Notes: generated from the sequence alone by a model not told the origin. Shown: positions 45,385 through 58,060, numbered from the stretch's first letter. The stretch is DNA of 64,000 bases from Monoplex corrugatus (GCA_030674185.1 CM060306.1:48293132-48357131), one strand, 5' to 3'. A program made the numbers and translations.

Positions 45385-47000
45385 ACACATTCACAAAATA
45401 AAAAAATTTTTTCCAACAAGATGGACATTTAAAGAAAATCATGGGCTGGGCGTTTGTAACCTTTTATCCAAGACAGTGATCAAAAGTTTTGGATACCAGA
45501 CTGGAAACAGATGGTCAGTTTTGTATGAATACACGTGCATCACTGACAACACTCAAGTGAAAGCTGGTAACCTTAACATACAAAATAGTCTAATATGTTA
45601 CCATCGATATTGGAAAACATCTCAGATGCAAGAATCTGATCAGGTAAAATCTTTAAAGCCAAATTGATATCTTGATTTTTCAAATTGTTCAAACAATAAA
45701 ACATTTGCATGAGACTAGTAATAAAATAAATGGCATGAATGTGTAGAATCCCATGAGTACAATCATCCTGTAAATTTTCAGATATATTTCTTGTTCTGTT
45801 TCCAAAATAATCATGGCAACAAAAATTCCGAAAAGATGTGGATGAGAAGCCAAAGGCCACGGTGTGAATCCTTCTTAGTACATACGAAATTTATTGCAGG
45901 CATTCAAAATTTTAACACTGGTCATCTCCTCCCAGAGAACATCATGGACATCATAATTTTGCTACTGATTTGTCCCTTGTCATCAGAGAGATAGAATCTA
46001 CTAGTCAAGTTAATGTATGCATACATCAGTCATGTGAAAGTTACAACTAGTAAAAGCACATGGCTAGCCTACAACAATAAACATGGCCATGTGTTGAGTT
46101 TACAAAAATGCACGCCTGATAGTGAAGGCAAATAAACAGTGGCGCACATTTTCATGCACTTTACCTTCAAAGGATTATACAGCTGTGGCTTGACTGAAAA
46201 GTGGGCTACAAGACTAAGTTTCATACCCTGTATGGCACAAAATTTGAGCTCACTGTTTAAATAGACAAATAATGTGCATTTCTGGTAAAAGATTTTCAGG
46301 CTATATCATACGTTACAAAAAGAATGGAATGCAGATTAAGAAATTAATTAAGAAATATTGATTCCACAACAGTCATTTCAACACAGTTTCCATCCCCACA
46401 AAGTAAATCAGCCAAACTAACTGTTCCAGTAATTACTGTTCCAGCATCTGTGAGTTTCTAAACTCATGACTGGATCCAGAGGGAAAAAAAAGAATAAAAG
46501 AGGGGAGAAATCAAACAAAAACTAATAATGGTCATTCCAACATAAAGACAAAAAAAGAACACTGAATGTTTTGAGTATAACAAAACAATGCTTTCTTTCT
46601 CAACAACAGTGACGCCGAAGAAACCCCCTGATAAGCATAGCATGATAAAGAAATGTTGCTTATCCGAGTCTGTCAGTCACTTGCTTAGTGACTGAAAGAT
46701 GCTAACTAGTACAGAACTTTTTAGTACACAGTCAATGGCTCAGTTGTTTATCAATCTTCATTTCCAAAAGTAAAGCATCATTTAAAACAAGGAAAAAAAT
46801 AGAACTGAAACTGCACTGTTCTTCAAAGACATTTTGTGTTAACATTGTACAATACATGAAATAAAAGAAAGTACGAAGGCAAAGTAGAGAAGAGAGGGAC
46901 AATGGAGTGAGAAAGGCAGGTTGAGCATCATGCACTTGCTGATAAGCATCAAGGCCAAGGCGTATGTAACATGTACGGCATGCTTTGTAGTGACAAATTT

Positions 47001-47041
<41 letters not shown>

Positions 47042-47756
47042 CGCGCGCACACACACACACACACACACACAATCTGGCTGAATGTAAAGACATAATGTAT
47101 GTTGTGCATTACTAACACAGAAATACTGGGCATGAAAAGGGACATTAATCCAAAGTTCTAGAATAAACAGCATGTGAGGTAGTTTAGAAACTTGAAGCAG
47201 TTTGGAAAAATACTGGACAGACAATAGGATTTGTGTTTATAATGCTGTTGCCTAGATATCAGCAGCGACACAAAAGTATGGGAAGAGAACTTCAGCTGTT
47301 CAACAGCATATGTCTTGATAAAGATACATATCATACTGAAACAGAAATATACATATACAACAACAGAAATCTGCTTATAAAAATAATACCTGAAATAAGC
47401 AAACTTCAAAATAATAGCTATTCTCTTTACTGCAATGAGCTGTTCAACAACATGTGTCTTAGTAAAGACACATATACTGAAAGAGACATACACATACAAA
47501 CTCTGTTTATAAAATTATCTTAAAAAAAACACACTTCAAAATGCATATTATTTCCTTTATTGCAAAGTGAAACATAGAGACTCAACAAAAATCGGACTAA
47601 ATCATCTTGACATAAATTACATGCAGTATGAGTATTTATTGCTTTTACCACAATAAAACAACAACTAAACTTGGGAGTCGTTCAGAATGTGGTGTTAACC
47701 CTGATATGACTCTAGTAGTCAGCTGGGCTTTAAGCAATATGAACTCAAACTTGTAT
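45385..47756. other. Intergenic or 3' flank of the SOCS gene, no gene seen
   Basis: A CA/CG microsatellite lies at about 47004-47071. A loose duplication with AGCTGTTCAACAxCATxTGTCTT occurs near 47296 and 47440. There is no coding sequence. Confidence 0.6.
47004..47071. repeat. (CA)n with (CG)n core
   Basis: CA dinucleotides interrupted by ATGCGCGC near 47039-47047. Confidence 0.95.
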
Positions 47757-48207
47757 CAGGCAATAAAGTATTTCAAATGTTTTGAAATGAACAAAATCAT
47801 ATCATTTTGGACAAATGTATAAATTGAGGGGTAAGACATCAAATTTCCAATCACTGCCTCAGTATCTCCTATCTTGTGGGTAAAGGGTGGAGGTTTTCCT
47901 GATGTCCCAAGTCAACACGTGTTCATTTTATTTTTCACTCTGAAAGATATCAGACTTGAGCTTCTTGTGTACAAATGTGTTAGTACCTAAACTTCTTTTA
48001 TGTCAGACAATATATTACTTCAGATACCTTGAAATGAACAAAATCAGATCACTTTGGACAAGTGTGATAATCAAGGGCTAAGATATCAAACTTCCAATCA
48101 GAAGCTCTGTATTCAATTCCGCCTTGGTACCCTTCTGCCTTGTTGGTAAACGGTGGAGGTTTTCCTGATGTCCCAAGTCAACACCTGTTCGTTTTATTTT
48201 TCATTTA
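47757..48207 (+). repeat. Two-copy repeat, about 200 bp each
   Basis: Copies at about 47757-47947 and 48000-48207 share TTTGAAATGAACAAAATCA, CACTTTGGACAA or CATTTTGGACAA, TAAGAxATCAAA, and a well-kept block GGTGGAGGTTTTCCTGATGT followed by CCCAAGTCAACAC. The second copy contains TATTCAATTCCGCC, which is faintly B-box-like, so a SINE origin is possible. Confidence 0.8.
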
Positions 48208-51200
48208 ATGCTTTTACTAGGTACCGGCAGCCTCTCTTCAGCAATGCCGGAATTGTGTCAGTCAGTGGGAAAATTGCACATGTTTATCAGACAAATATTC
48301 TTGCAGATGAACATGAATGACAAAGTTGTTATCATGAAGATAAAGATTGTTCTTTCCTCTATCAATCTGTGCTGTTTGTTTTTAATATACATGCATCCAA
48401 ACGAAAATCTGCAAAAAACCCCCCAAAAAACACAGACCAACGAAGTTTCCTTGCGTGTGATGTAATGGCGACTGGCTCATGGCAGTGCTTGGGGTGACCG
48501 GTTAACGGCAACTTAAATTATACGGGTCACACAGGGCTACTTTCATGCAAATTAGTACAGCTGACAGGTCGAAACCCTGTCCTTCATTACCATATAATAT
48601 ATATTTTATAAAAATATCAGTTTGTTAGTCTTCTAAAGGTCGGAATATCGTCAAACTTTGAAGAAAAATATCTGAGGACCTACTTGATAAATCAGATCTT
48701 TCCACAGATGCGTAAACAGCCTTTTTTTTTGCTGAATAAACCGTATATGGAACTATGAGATATGACGTTTATGGGATGTGCGCGAGCCAACAAAGGGCGA
48801 GTACCCATGACCTGCCATTTTAGCATATGGGAACCTCGAATCATGGCGGCCTTCGAAGCGATCGCTGAAAGTCCAGTCAATTTCTACCTGTGATCGTCAA
48901 GCTGAAGGACAAACGTTGTAAACATCGACTGACTTTTCATGAAAATTGACTCAGAAGTTTGATTCAATGAATTATTTTTTATGTTTCTCCTTACTTAGAA
49001 AGATTTTCAAAGAAATCCACGGCAGGTATAGCCTGCATAAGCAAAGAATAGTAAGTACAATCTCCGGTTTCATGTTTTATTGCCAAGGGATTTTTTTTCA
49101 ACGACCTGGAACAAGTAGAAGTAAACCTTTGTGAAGCGATTGCTTTCCAAAGGTGTTTATATTGCTAGTATTTAAGGAATATGATGGAATTTTGTTTAAT
49201 ACATCGAAATCATCATATTGTGTGCTAGTACTCGGCTAGAAATTTAAACTGGAAGTTGGTCAGTGAGAGCATGTCGTCTATCGGATAGGTGCACACATTA
49301 TCAGACCACTACATAGCATCAGGCAAACACGGACACACAGCTCCACAAATTCCAATGAGCCTTTCTAATGGCACAAAATAAGAATACTTTACTCTCAAAA
49401 GTAATAAAGATAGCTGGCACAAATTAAAAAAAAAAAACACTAGAGAAAAATACAGATTTTACTTCTATTTGTTTTCAAGGCAATGATGATTTTCTGTGGA
49501 TAAAAGCAACCATCACTGCCACCAAAACTTCAACAGCAGACACTCACTAATAAACTACTTCTACAGTTAAAACTGTTGAGAACTGAGTGTGATAAGTCGC
49601 GGGATGAGAACACGGCTTTTGTTTAAAAAATTAGTAACACTGATTAATCATCACCTCAGGGGCTAAATCTGAAGACAAAAACTGAGACAGTTTTAAAAGA
49701 AGCAGAGAGATTTTCAGTAGACAGACCAGACATTGAAAATTTCTTTGTCTGTGGATATGGGAAGACGCATAATACTACGAAATAACTGATGAAAATAACT
49801 TATTGATAAACATTAGGAATGCGTATAGAAATGGCTGTAAGTCATGTATTGCATTGCCAGGCATGTATCTTCAGCTGTTGCACATTTTAATTTCATTACA
49901 TTATTGAGAAGGATGTCTTTCTGTGCGAGTATGATACAAAGTCATCTGTGGATCACATTATTTCAGACTAAATCAGTACATAACATACAAAATCTTAAAA
50001 TCTCGTATATTAGCAACATTTGCTTGTAAAGAGTGAAGCTGTAGCTCTGTATTTGATTTACATGCAAAATTTCAGGAGATTCCGTATTGATGTCATTCAC
50101 AGCAACATGAAAACATCCACTATGCAAACCATACACCCCCACCGCAGATACAGAATGCAGACTGTGCAACATCATACTGCATGCACAGGGTAGGCAAAAT
50201 ATTGAGCGCACACACATTCAAGACAAATCTGAACCCTTACAGAAAACCAAAGAGATCATTTTCAAAACTAATGTGGGAATCATATTTTCCTCCCTTGCAC
50301 ACCAAAATATTTACCACTGAAAAACAGCATTGTGTCAGCAAGAAATTTCAGCGTACAAATTCAACAGACATCAATATTGACCTCATCAATACCACACAAT
50401 ATGAAAACTGCACACTGTGTCCCTGACAACAGCTGACCATTACAACAGCAAACTTCCAATTGTTTTCTTTTAATCACACCAAATGTCCATGTTTAACAAA
50501 TAAAAATACACACAAATGAAATCACGATTTTAAATGTTCAATATAAATTAAAGTCCAAAATGAATAAATAAAACTCTTAAGAAGTAAAAGAGTATAAACA
50601 CTTTAAATCTGATTCAGCAGGCAACAAGTGTTAATAAAATCTGATGAGAACAGGTACATGGACACCAGAAACTGCACTGCACTGTATCTATGACATAGAT
50701 CTTCAGTTTCAGTTTCTCAGGATAGCATCTCCATACTCAGTATCAGATCCATATTCATTGATGCCACAGATGTCATGTGATGGATAAGATTTAACATGAT
50801 CCTGGCATAAGCCCTACATCTGCGCATAAGTGCCTCAAGCTGGCAAGGCCTTAGGATTCTACTTAGCATATATGTTTTTTATGTTTATCCTTGCATAAAA
50901 ATCCATTATGACAGCACTGTACACAGACACATCCATAGGAAACCCAATATAAAATTGTTTCTTGTTTCCTAACACAATTTATCATCCCTATCAGTTAAAG
51001 TTCCACATTGTTTTTGAGGTACAGGATCCCGGATGTACATACGCGTTGATGAGTAGGCCTACAAACCTCTCATTTTTCATTTGGTATTTGAAGACAATAT
51101 GTCCAACTGTTCACAAGAATTGTTAAACTACCGTTCTATGTCTAATCTGGACAGTTTACGTGATACAGCTGGCAAACAACTTAACATGCCACCACAAGGT

Positions 51201-51413
51201 GCATACATGTGACAGAGGCAGTGCACACAAACTGTATCAAGGATAAAAACCCCAATACAAGTGTTCAGAATTCCAATACGTAAGGGTGAAAACTCAACTG
51301 TGTGCAATTGTAAATTAATGCAAACTTGACTTGAACTTATATATCTGTCTTTTGTAATAGTTATTTCAATATAATGCTGTTTTCAGATTTTTCTTTTCAT
51401 CTGAGCTTTAATA
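48208..51413. other. 3' flank of the SOCS gene, no gene seen
   Basis: Near 48831-48892 the plus strand has ATCATGGCGGCCTTCGAAGC, a start-codon context with an open reading of only 16 codons and no usable donor, so no exon is called. The stretch nearest 51414 should include the SOCS 3' UTR on the minus strand. I did not identify its polyadenylation site. Confidence 0.5.
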
Positions 51414-51736
51414 TCAGTCTTCTGCAACATGTTCAACATAATACTGCTCTTCCAACAGGTATCTCTTGACTTTCTCTGGTAGGGGCAACTCATCCACGAG
51501 ATCTCTCCTCACCAAACGAAGGATAAGAAATCGACAGCTATGCTGCAGTGACTGCAGGCGACAAAATCGTGACACAGGATACAGAAGCTGGATGGGCAGG
51601 GGGTTGGCGATGGCACCTGACGGACTCTGGAAGTAGATGAAGTGCCCTTTTCTGGAATTTTCCACTGTCTGTTCAATGAACTGGCAAATGTGTGCCTTGC
51701 TATGCTCATCTGGCTGCTCCCAGAAACTGAACAGAC
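51414..51736 (-). CDS. SOCS6/7: SOCS6/7-like protein, last exon (C-terminal SH2 half and SOCS box)
   Basis: SOCS proteins bind phosphotyrosine through an SH2 domain and recruit elongin B/C and cullin 5 through a SOCS box, so that signalling partners are ubiquitinated. This exon starts after the acceptor TTTGTATGCTTTGCAG at 51736, finishing a split Gly codon, and runs to the TGA at 51416-51414. It encodes LFSFWEQPDEHSKAHICQF, the second half of the SH2, and then a SOCS box: the elongin-binding segment SLQHSCRFLILRLV and the LPLPEKVKRYLLEEQYY end are both present. It joins in phase to the SH2 exon at 58062-58230. SOCS6 and SOCS7 are the closest by motif; choosing between them is not possible here. 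Confidence 0.9.
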
Positions 51737-51874
51737 CTGCAAAGCATACAAATACAGTTATTTGTATGCGATGAAACACCTGAGCTAATGAAGGCAGAAT
51801 GAATTCACGCTCTACAGGGAGACAGAAATAGTCATAAAAACAAATAAAGTGTTATCAAAATGAAAAGCTGAACC

Positions 51875-51982
51875 AGACATGTGTTTATGTGTTCGTGTTT
51901 GTGATAGTGAACAAAACAAACTAAAGTATTTTAGAGAATGTTGTGAACAAAACAAACTAAAGTATTTTAGAGAATGTTGCCT
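51875..51982 (+). repeat. 35-bp tandem duplication
   Basis: GTGAACAAAACAAACTAAAG and the following TATTTTAGAGAATGTT occur twice in succession. Confidence 0.85.
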
Positions 51983-52104
51983 TTGGCCATAATCCAACAC
52001 AAAGTGTGGACAGGGTGAGTGTGTCAATGAATCAAATGACATAAGCAATGCTCTATAACAAAATGTGATAAAAAAGCTACCTTTTAGATGAACAGAAGTT
52101 GTAA

Positions 52105-54789
52105 TGAATGTTAACCTTTGTAGTGCTCTATAGTGTTAACCTTTGCCCTCCTCTACAATGTTTACATTTGTAGTCCCCATAGTGTTAGTCTTCGTGATAT
52201 TCTATAGTGTTAATCTTTGCACTATTTTATAGTGCTTACCTTTGTGGTACTCTATTGTGTTAATCTGTGGCACCCTATAGTATTAACATTTTAAGTACCC
52301 ATAATAGTTACCTTTTTGGTACTGTATATCGTTAACATTTACAATACTTTTTAGCATTAACCTCTTTAGTACTATATATCGGTTACCTTTGTAGTACTCC
52401 ATAGTGTTTACTTGTGTTGTACTCTATACTGTTTACATTTGTCATACTCTATAATTATTTGTTTACCACTGTGGGACTCTACAGTGTTAACCTTTGTGGT
52501 TCTCTATAGTGTTAACCCTTGTGGTACTCTATATTTGTTTACTACTGTTGAACTCTATATTATTGTGTTTATAACCATGGTGAACTCTATAGTGTTACAT
52601 TTGTGGCACTCTGTATTGTTGCCTTTTGTGGCAATCTATATCTGTTTACCATGGTGGAACTCTACAGTTACCTTGGTCTCGTGTTAACCTTTGTGGTTCT
52701 CTGTAGTGTTTACCTTGTGGACTCTAATTGTTTGTGCACTCTGTAGTGTTTACCTTTTGTGGTACTCTACATTTGCTTACCTTTATGGTAATTTTTGTGG
52801 TACTACCTGTATTATGTTTATGTTTGTGGTATTATATAGTGTTTATCTTTGTGGAACTCACAGCGTTAACCTTTCTGATACTCTAAAGTTTTACTTTTAT
52901 AGCATTTATCTTAACGGTAATTTAGACTGTTTACCTTTGAGATACTCTAAAAGTGTTTACTTTTGTGGTACTCCAATGTTTACCTTTGTGATACTCTAGA
53001 GTGTTTATCTTTGTGGTACTGTAGTGTTACCTCTGTGATACTCTAAGTGTTTATCTTTGTGGTACTGTAGTGTTTACCTTTGAGATACTCTAGAGTGTTT
53101 ACTTTGTGGTACTGTAGTGTTTACCTCTGTGATACTCTAGAGTGTTTATCTTTGTGGTACTGTAGTGTTTACCTCTGTGATACTCTAGTGTTTATCTTTG
53201 TGGTACTGTAGTGTTTACTTCTGGATACTCTGAGTGTTTACTTTGTGGTACTGTAGTGTTTACCTCTGATACTCTAGAGTGTTTATCTTTGTGGTACTGT
53301 AGTGTTTACCTCTGTGATACTCTAGAGTGTTTACCTTTGTGGTACTGTAGTGTTTACCTCTGTGATACTCTAGAGTGTTTATCTTTGTGGTACTGTAGTG
53401 TTTACCTCTGTGATACTCTAGAGTGTTTACCTTTGTGGTACTGTAGTGTTTACCTCTGTGATACTCTAGAGTGTTTATCTTTGTGGTACTGTAGTGTTTA
53501 CCTTGAGATACTCTCGAGTGTTTACCTTTGTGGTACTGTAGTGTTTACCTCTGTAATACTCTAGAGTGTTTATCTTTGTGGTACTGTAGTGTTTACCTTC
53601 TGTAAATACTCTAGAGTGTTTATCTTTGTGGTACTGTAGTGTTTACCTCTGTAGATACTCTAGAGTGTTTATCTTTGTGGTACTGTAGTGTTTACCTCTG
53701 TAATACTCTAGAGTGTTTATCTTTGTGGTACTGTAGTGTTTACCTTCTGTGATACTCTCGAGTGTTTACCTTTGTGGTACTATAGTGTTTACCTCTGTGA
53801 TACTCTAGAGTGTTTATCTTTGTGGTACTGTAGTGTTTACCTCTGTAATACTCTAGAGTGTTTATCTTTGTGGTACTGTAGTGTTTACCTCTGTAATACT
53901 CTAAGAGTGTTTATCTTTGTGGTACTGTAGTGTTTACCTCTGTAATACTCTAGAGTGTTTATCTTTGTGGTACTGTAGTGTTTACCTCTGTAATACTCTA
54001 GAGTGTTTATCTTGTGGTACTGTAGTGTTTACTTCTGTAATACTCTAGAGTGTTTATCTTTGTGGTACTGTAGTGTTTACTTCTGTGATACTCTAGAGTG
54101 TTTATCCTTGTGGTACTGTAGTGTTTACCTTTGAATACTCTAGAGTGTTTATCTTTGTGGTACTGTAGTGTTTACCTCTGTGATACTCTAGAGTGTTTAT
54201 CTTTGTGGTACTGTAGTGTTTACCTTTGGTACTGAGTGTTTACCTTTGTGTACTGTAGTGTTACCTCTGTGATACTCTAAGTGTTTACCTTTGTGGTACT
54301 GTAGTGTTTACCTTGAGATACTCTAGAGTGTTTACCTTTGTGGTACTGTAGTGTTTACCTTTGAGATACCTAAGTGTTTACCTTTGTGGTACTGAGTGTT
54401 TACCTCTGTATACTCTAGTGTTTATCTTTGTGGAACTGTAGTGTTTACTTATGTGATACTCTAGAGTGTTTATCTTTGTGGTACTGTAGTGTTTACCTCT
54501 GTGATACTCTAGAGTGTTTATCTTTGTGGTACTGTAGTGTTTACCTCTGTGATACTCTAGAATGTTTATCTTTGTGGTACTGTAGTGTTTACCTCTGTGA
54601 TACTCAAGAAAGTTTATCTTTGTGGAACTCTTAGTGTTTACCTTTGTGATACTCTAGAATGTTTACCTTTGTGGTACTCTTTAGTGTTTACCTTTGTGAT
54701 ACTCTAGAGTGTTAACCTTTGTGGAACTCTTAGTGATTACCTTTGCGATTCTCTAGAATATTTACCTTTCTTGTACTCTTAGTGTTTAT
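52105..54789 (+). repeat. Intronic minisatellite, 24/48-bp units, about 2.7 kb
   Basis: The basic unit is about 24-25 bp: TAGTGTTTACC-TTTGTGGTACTC and variants. From about 53000 a higher-order 48-bp unit appears in which one half reads TACTGTAGTGTTTACCTCTG and the other ACTCTAGAGTGTTTATCTTT followed by GTGGTAC. The left part (52105-53000) is diverged, the right part much more uniform, as expected from recent expansion there. 48 is divisible by three, so the array gives long open readings with a 16-residue period; these are not genes. Confidence 0.95.
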
Positions 54790-54791
54790 AT

Positions 54792-55337
54792 GTCCAACAA
54801 CTCCCAGTGCCAGAAGACAAAGCAGCTGTGCAGAGACTACTCGGTGTAGTCGGATACCTTCAGAAATTTGCACCAAACCTGTCTGAGGCAGCAGCACCAC
54901 TTAGAGAACTGGTCAAAAAAGACGTCCACTTCAGATGGGATGAAGACGTCCACGGAGAAGCCCTGAAGAAAGTGAAGAAGATACTCTCTGAGCCACCGGT
55001 ACTTCGCTACTTTGACTCTTCAGGAAAGCGTACAACCACCCTACAGTGTGATGCTTCACAGTTTGGACTTGGAGCTTGTCTCATGCAGGATGGTCAACCG
55101 ATTCAGTACGCATCACGAGCCTTGACCGAGACAGAAAAAAGCTATGCTCAAATAGAAAAGGAGATGTTGGCAATACTCTTCGGTCTGGAAGGGTTTGAGA
55201 GATATGTCTATGGAAGAGACATCCTGGTGGAGACCGACCACAAACCACTAGAGACCATTCACAAGAAGAGCCTGCTCTCAGCACCTAAGAGGATTCAGAG
55301 GATGCTACTCAGAACTCAAAGTTCAGGTACACGGTAG
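54792..55337 (+). pseudogene. Gypsy pol, RT end and RNase H part, truncated and frameshifted
   Basis: The reading shows the RT connection segment (VQRLLGVVGYLQKFAPNL, FRWDEDVHGEALKKVKKIL) and then RNase H: LQCDASQFGLGACLMQDGQ with the first catalytic Asp, SYAQIEKEMLAILFGLE with the Glu, and VETDHKPL with the next Asp. Upstream RT motifs, including the active-site palm, are missing, so the element cannot reverse transcribe. The frame breaks near 55310, where a shift is needed to reach the integrase frame. Confidence 0.85.
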
Positions 55338-55357
55338 TATACAAGCGTGGATCTGAG

Positions 55358-56962
55358 ATGCACCTGGCTGACACCCTCAGCAGAGCAGTCTGTGGAAAAG
55401 TGGAACAGCAAGTCACCCACAAGGAAGCCGTTTTCCTCACAGAGCTGGAGAAAACAGACTCATTACAAGAACTGGCCATCAGCCAAGAGAGACTGAACAG
55501 TCTGCAGCAAGCAACTCAGGAAGATGCAACCATGAAAACCCTGAAAGCTGTCATTCTACAAGGCTGGCCAGAGGAGAAACAACAACTTTCATTACAGTTA
55601 CAACAATACTTTCCTTTCAGGGAGGAACTGTCAGTCCACAAAGGACTTGTCTTCAAAAGCCACAGAGTAATTGTACCTGAAAGCGAAAGAGCAGACATCC
55701 TTGAGAAACTTCATGCAAGCCACTCAGGAATTCAGAGCTGCATAAGAAGAGCACGTGAGGTAGTCTACTGGCCCAGGATGAACATGGACATTGAAGATTT
55801 TGTCAAAACATGCAGCGCCTGTAACACATACCAACGTGGTCAGCAGAAGGAACCACTTATCAGCACAGAGATCCCTGATCTGCCCTGGCAACACATCGCT
55901 TGTGACATCTTTGAACATAATGGCAATGAATACCTGGTCACGGTCGATCACTACTCTGATTTCTTTGAGATTGATCGGTTACAAACAAGAGAATCCAAAG
56001 AGGTCATCATCTGTCTGAAGAGACACTTGGCAAGACACGGAATACCAGAACGCCTGACAACAGACTGTGGAACACAATTCACATCAAACCAGTTTGGAAA
56101 GTTCAGAAAAACATATGGGTTTGAACACGTAACAAGCTCACCACACTACCCTCAGTCCAATGGAAAAGCAGAGAGCGCGGTGAAGGCTGCAAAGACGTGC
56201 ATGAAGAAAGCAGAACACAACAATCAAGATCCCTTCCTCGCTTTACTTGAGCTGAGAAACATCCCGTCAGAGACTGTAAACAGTTCGCCTGCTCAGAGAC
56301 TGTTCGGCAGAAGAACACGAACACAAGTGCCGATGTCAAAGACATTACTTCAACCTACAGTTGTACCAATCAAGAAAGAACTTGAGAAAAGGAAACTGAA
56401 GCAAACGCACTACTACAACAGAAGCGCAGTAGAGCTGACAGAACTGAGTCCGGGACAGATTGTGAAATTCCAACCTCCAGGATCCAAAAAGTGGATCAGC
56501 GCCAAAGTAGACCAACAGGTGAACATCCGGTCATACAACATTCGCACAGAGGACGGACGTCAGTACAGAAGGAATCGTCGTCAGCTACGAGACACAACAG
56601 AAACGGAGCTTCAGCAGACAATCAACCCTCAACGACTTGTCCAGAGAAAGATGATTTCTGGAAGACATCAGGAAAGCGACACATCGGGCAAGCAACAGCA
56701 AGTCATCATTCCATCAAAACAGATGCTGGAAGATAACAAGAAAACTGGAACTGGAACAGATGTCAGGACGCCAGCATCGTCTGTCCGTGAGAACTCATCT
56801 GATCAGTCACCAGTCATCAAAATGTCTGAGACAACCAGCATCAAGGAGCCAGATGAAGTTAACAAAAAAACAAGGACAGGACAACCCGAACCAGTTAGTT
56901 CTCCTTACAGAACAAGATCTGGAAGACAAAGCAAAAGGCCAGATTTCTTGAAATATGAATGA
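55358..56962 (+). pseudogene. Gypsy integrase region (534 codons open)
   Basis: An open integrase reading of a truncated pol. In order: a HHCC zinc-binding domain (HASHSGIQ ... CSACNTYQ), the catalytic core with Asp in HIACDIFEHNG, a second Asp in LTTDCGTQFTSN and Glu in PQSNGKAESAVKAAK, and then a C-terminal domain (LSPGQIVKFQPPGSKKW) and a long polar Gln/Thr/Ser-rich tail ending RTRSGRQSKRPDFLKYE. Integrases of this family insert the DNA copy into the genome. The stretch itself has no stop, but it has lost the upstream part of the polyprotein and sits in another frame than the RNase H part. The ATG at 55358 is only the first in the frame. Confidence 0.85.
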
Positions 56963-57200
56963 AACTGAAGACTCTACCACAATCAGATAAACTGATAGCA
57001 TTGAGAAATATGGACATGATGATGATGGATGATATAATGATCAGAGATAAAATGAGGTGAATGAATGATTGGGCCCTGTGCGTGAGAATGAGTGTTTGTT
57101 AAGTTAATGTTGTGATAAAGGTAGGAAACACATTTATTTCGTATGGACTGAAAGATAGGAAAAATGATTTATTGATTTTGTTTCCTTAAAGAAAGGGAGA

Positions 57201-57384
57201 TGTGACGTGTGTTGACAGTAAACAGCGTGCGGATAGCAGCACGGCATGATATTCGTTTAAATAACTGATTGCTGTTCACTGTGAAATGTATATATACTGT
57301 AGTCAGTTGAGAATCAGACAGCGACGAGTAAAGACGAAGAAGCATTGCCCTGTCTTCCGAGTTGGCTGTAGAAAGAACGAAACA
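57201..57384 (+). repeat. 3' LTR of the Gypsy element
   Basis: Starts TGTGACGTGTG after the polypurine tract and ends GAACGAAACA, so TGT...ACA termini are present. A TATATATA sequence lies at about 57289. A length of 184 bp is short but within the range for this superfamily. Confidence 0.7.
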
Positions 57385-58060
57385 GGTACTCTACAGTGTT
57401 AATCTTTGTGAAACTCTGTAGTGTTAACCTTTGTGGTACTCTTTTCATGATTCTATCAACTTCATTGGTAAGAGTGCCACGCTGATAAGGTCGTGGTTGT
57501 TAGTCTGACCCATGGGCAGGCCACATTTTTTTCCCCAAGATCTTGTCAACGCATAGGGCTTATGTGCAGGTCAGAGCATATAGTATTTATTCTAAGCGCA
57601 GAAACACTAATCTGACAAACTAAAAGTAAAATTGTTAATCATTGTAGTACTTCATAAATTTTTGTAATGCTCTTACAGTGTTAACTTTTGTAGTAGTTTT
57701 TTTAATTAAATTTTTGTAATACTCTACAGTGTCAGCCTTCATAGCACTCTACAGTGTTAACTCTGATTTTAGATTATTTGTTGATATTTTTGATGAAAAG
57801 ATAATATATTGCATCAATGTGTGTATCCAACTGACTATTTTATACTGTACTGATGAATGGTCTCGGTAATCCCCACTCCGCCCCATCCCTACCCCTTCTT
57901 TCATTTTTTCCTTGACTGTACACTGTCTGCAGTAATTGTTATCACTGTTATTTCAGTGGTACTCTATAGTGCTTACCTTTGTGACACTCTTCAATGTTAA
58001 CCTTTGTGGTATTCTACAGTGTTAACCTTTGCTGAACAACATCATGCACTCTATCATGTA
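57385..58060 (+). repeat. Remainder of the intronic minisatellite, diverged
   Basis: Units such as GGTACTCTACAGTGTTAATC and TTTGTGGTACTC occur at 57385-57450, 57655-57765 and 57955-58070, separated by unrelated sequence. At about 57462-57535 lies a weak tRNA-like head (TTGGTAAGAGTGCCACGCTG). Confidence 0.75.

Larger units (their letters stand above)
54790..57384 (+). mobile_element. 5'-truncated Ty3/Gypsy LTR retrotransposon
   Basis: The element starts abruptly inside the reverse transcriptase, right at the end of the minisatellite, and runs through RNase H and integrase to a polypurine tract (AAAGAAAGGGAGA, about 57188-57200) and a single short LTR (57201-57384). No 5' LTR, gag, protease or RT palm is present. 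Minisatellite sequence resumes directly after the LTR, so the insertion lies within the array. Confidence 0.85.

Noticed and set aside
48831..48892. Start of a protein-coding gene at ATGGCGGCC
   Set aside because: Only 16 codons before a stop and no donor site in frame; the good context alone is not enough.
53211..54634. Open frames with a perfect 16-residue repeat (LECLSLWYCSVYLCDT)
   Set aside because: A by-product of the 48-bp minisatellite, whose length is divisible by three; broken whenever a unit has an indel, and located in an intron on the opposite strand.
52105..54789. CRISPR-like array
   Set aside because: Units are contiguous without unique spacers and the genome is eukaryotic; this is a minisatellite. 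The same reasoning applies to the 57-bp array at 9890.
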